DNA of 64,000 bases from Opisthorchis felineus (Eukaryota > Platyhelminthes > Trematoda > Opisthorchiida > Opisthorchiidae). The stretch is from NCBI GenBank assembly GCA_004794785.1, contig SJOL01006765.1, positions 346,009 to 410,008 of the forward strand, in the 5' to 3' direction. Shown here one piece after another: positions 61,204-64,000 of this stretch (positions within the stretch are counted from its first letter, which is position 1; each line of letters starts with the position of its first letter). A model generated the notes under the pieces. It saw nothing but the letters and a program-made list of their open reading frames with translations. It was not told the origin of the DNA and did no database searches. The position numbers were made by a program, and so were the translations under genes.

Positions 61204-62010
61204 CTCGAGTTTTTCACAATTAACTTGGCACAGCAGATTGCTGTTTAGTCACCTCCTAGTTCGTTTATATCCGTATTCCGTATTTCAGAGAGAAACAAAT
61301 TCCCTGACACAGGAGCGTTGTTTGTCAACGGTGCTATTCGCCTAGTTTTATACATTTATCATTATTCCAATTTCCATACGATGTCTGACTATAACGACGA
61401 TGTGAAGCGATTCCTGCAGTGGGCTGCAAACCTCCAACGATGGATCACTGTCAAAGTGCGACAGCCAGAGTGCAGAGGTGAATTGTTTCGGGTTGTACAC
61501 ATTTTATCAACACCTGTCAGAGTGACGGAATGTCAGAATATGTCCAAGACAGAATATCCTCCAGGACACTCAAAATTTATGTTGTTGAGCAGATTTCGTA
61601 TTCATTTAGGGGAAACTTGAGACTCTCCATGAATAGTAGGAAATATCCAACCAAACCAACTCTAGAAGATGCCAGAACGTACTACTAGGAAGTTAAGGGG
61701 GTGACTCAAGGTCCAGATATACAAGCATCGTCCCAGATGACACTAAATCTCCCGTGCTTCATCATCCTCGTCGTATACAGCTCAGAATCAGTGTTTAAAT
61801 ATGATGTTTCGTTGCTATATTAATTAGTATTATGAAGGAAAGAATGTCAGTGGATGGAAAGGGATCTAGTACCAACCTATCACAGTCATTCCGAGACGCC
61901 TGCACTTTCAGACATTCAGTCGAACAGTATGGACAGAAACTGACAACAAGAGCGCCACTGACATCGATTAGCGGCCATATCTTTTTTTCCTCAACCATAA
62001 ACAAATCGGG

Positions 62011-62179
62011 TCACGCGAACTCCATTCTAACAGACGAGTGGTACTGACCCCACTCAGAAATTTCATACCCCTTTGCCCGGTCAGAGGTTGACCATCCCTC
62101 TGATTGCACCACTCTTAATTGAGCACAGAAAGTAATAGTCTCCTTGGCCGACGATGATTCGGAATGCTCAATACATGAC
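62011..62179 (-). CDS. Possible second exon of the small Cys protein
   Basis: After the acceptor ttgctgttgttag the frame needs one base, exactly what the 63591 donor leaves two bases for. It reads SCIEHSESSSAKETITFCAQ, later GWSTSDRAKGYEISEWGQYH, and stops at TGA (62011-62013). Past the TGA the same frame stays open for 70 more codons (IWPLIDVSGALVVSFCPYCS onward, to 61795). A 42-nt GT-AG micro-intron (61990-62031) would remove the stop in frame. Confidence 0.3.
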
Positions 62180-63590
62180 CTAACAACAGCAATTCTGGTG
62201 CTGGACATATTCTTTGACTGAAGTTTCCGCTTTCCATGCTTATTCGTACTGCCACTTAAAAACTAGTTGCCTGAATAACAAATGACTTGCGATAATACTA
62301 CGCAGGTTAGCCGTGCACCAACAGCTGATTATATGTCAACGTCTATAATATCGAGCTATGTCAAAGAGCACCACAGCTTGTAATTTAGGTCTGTTTGCGG
62401 GAAGAGACTCATTTCCAGTTGATAATTTAACACAGCTCAATTGCACATAAACGGCACACCGTAAGTTCAGTTTCATCACGCACCCCAACAACTCCAACAA
62501 CCTTATCATCCCTATAATCTTCGATGGAAAAATAGTGTATACTGTTATTCACCTGCAAGTGCTATGTTCACCCGATGTAGTTTGTCGTTAGCCAACTAGC
62601 GTTTTGTCGCGAAGCTCAACTGCTTCTCAGTTGATAACGCGTTTCTCAGTCAAAAACTGTTGCAACAAATCGTGGTGAACATCGACTTATATGGTTTCCT
62701 ACTTCTGCCCATTAAACGTTGTCTTCGTTACCTGATGTTTAGATGACAAATGCTGGCAAACCTCAAGAGAATTTCTAACTTTAGCTTTTTCGGAAGTGCG
62801 CACGAAAATCTCGCTTCACCCATTATATGGAGACCATTGTGACCGGGAACTAAAAAATTTTCAACTGAGACGAAATGTCATCACACAAACATCGTGCATA
62901 AATCCGCTGGATATGAGTAAGACCAGCGGTCAGTCTTCACATCAACAAACCTATATGACGTGATCTACATTCTTTCTCTGGAGATTGTAGCTCTATTGGA
63001 GGGAGTGGACAAAGTGTTGGTGCCAAATAGGCCACCGAACAATTGAAAAAGATTATTTTATCAGTTAGCCTGTTTGATATTTGAGTTAACCTGGAGTGTG
63101 TGTAGACCCACGTCAATAGTCAATGACCCAGAGAATTTTCAGACCACGCAACCCCAAATACATATAAGTATGCATACTGGCTTCGCGATTATAAATCGTT
63201 ATTGTATCTCTCTGGATAGCTTTATCGATGATTCAATCAGAACCGTGGAATACTGACTCCCGTTAGGTACTGCCCATTTGTAAACGATAACGGTCTAGAA
63301 GCAAACTGGATGATTTTAATAAATCAAAATAATTAAACGAAATTCAAATCATTAGCCATATTCGTACTTGCCGCCGGTTTACGGAAACTCTAACCCAGGA
63401 ACAGTTCGCAGAACTCATATGAATTTTTATTAAAAATAATGAATATACTTACGCTTCCGTTTATCTAGTTTGGGCATCACCATAGCAAGCACATAAGAGC
63501 GGTACTCGAGTTATCCACCCGATTGAAATCGAAACAACAGGCCTTTCCAAACTCCCAGAGCTAACAGTTGTCGAGCTGCTTGGTAATCAC

Positions 63591-63652
63591 CTATTCTCAT
63601 CACAAGCACGATACGCTTCCTTTCGCTCAGCTTGTATGCATTGATGTCGCAT
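63591..63652 (-). CDS. Possible first exon, Cys-containing small protein
   Basis: Starts at an ATG: MRHQCIQAERKEAYRACDEN, then donor GAATAG|GTGATT with two bases over. The C...ER.E.Y..C.DEN pattern recalls the first helix of twin-Cys (CHCH) mitochondrial proteins such as COA6, but here 11 residues separate the Cys instead of 9, so it does not fit that family strictly. The phase matches the acceptor before 62179. Confidence 0.3.
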
Positions 63653-64000
63653 TTGGCACAGTGAAAATGAGAAGATACATGAGTGAAGTACAACTCACCG
63701 TACCTATCACACAAACACACGTGTACAGACTTACGGACACGAACACATGCACAAGCAGCCATGCAAACGTTCGCATTATGACGTTGGTGATTGTGGTGAG
63801 GCTCACTCATTCCTACACAAGCGTATTAAGCACCAGTTACGTGTGAATGACAGCCAGCGTAATGGAATGCTTGAATCTCATCACGTTTTAAAGATAACGT
63901 GCCATGGTGTGCTTGGCTGATGAGTACAGATATTTTGCCTACTTTCGTACCTACTGAGGTTGGTATTAGTATGCACGGATATAAATGGCATTAAAACGGC

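Noticed and set aside
1..64000. CRISPR arrays, operons, prophage or other bacterial systems
   Set aside because: No regularly spaced repeats, no ribosome-binding-site-led gene runs, and intron-split coding sequence throughout.

Overview
This window reads as a piece of a large, repeat-rich animal genome and has no bacterial features. Coding sequence is sparse and split by GT-AG introns, most of the DNA has no long reading frame, and there are microsatellites, a tRNA-derived SINE with A and B boxes, broken LINE reverse transcriptase, and Penelope-like element (PLE) debris with hammerhead ribozymes. The mix resembles a flatworm, most likely a digenean trematode. That is an inference from repeat types and sparse exons; no single sequence here proves the taxon.

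The only securely coding locus lies on the minus strand between about 61.2 and 54.3 kb. Two exons, 60207-60515 and 56198-57247, each carry one copy of a proline-rich repeat of about 45 residues (APVPGP, then APE, then YVAGQKA and PEFE). They join in phase with each other, with an upstream exon ending at 61111 and with a downstream exon at 55356-55474. I do not recognise the family. The 3 kb intron between the two repeat exons holds a 40-bp tandem repeat, a fragment of a PLE-type GIY-YIG endonuclease and a hammerhead repeat fragment.

The most striking feature is a dispersed family with a period of about 305 bp, present at eight loci (3.0, 8.6-9.2, 15.7-16.3, 21.8, 27.7-28.1, 34.6, 36.0 and 58.3 kb). 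Its units contain a type I hammerhead self-cleaving ribozyme: stem I, CTGATGA, stem II, GAAA, then a palindromic ACCGGT stem III with no loop, and the cleavage site. It is partly tandem, as expected of metazoan retrozymes or PLE terminal repeats. Where two orientations meet they are always minus then plus, as twin-primed reverse transcription would produce. A second, different hammerhead of the PLE consensus type lies at 49.8 kb, next to a perfect 38-bp inverted repeat.

From 13 to 20 kb there are four degenerate fragments of one LINE family's reverse transcriptase; three end at the same TAATAAA. A SINE sits at 22.6 kb, a further dispersed repeat is shared by 10.5-10.9 and 31.0-31.25 kb, and simple repeats occur at 6.2, 29.3 and 51.7 kb. 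Elsewhere there are only short reading frames; those that look most protein-like are listed at low confidence. At this base composition, frames of up to about 150 codons are expected by chance.
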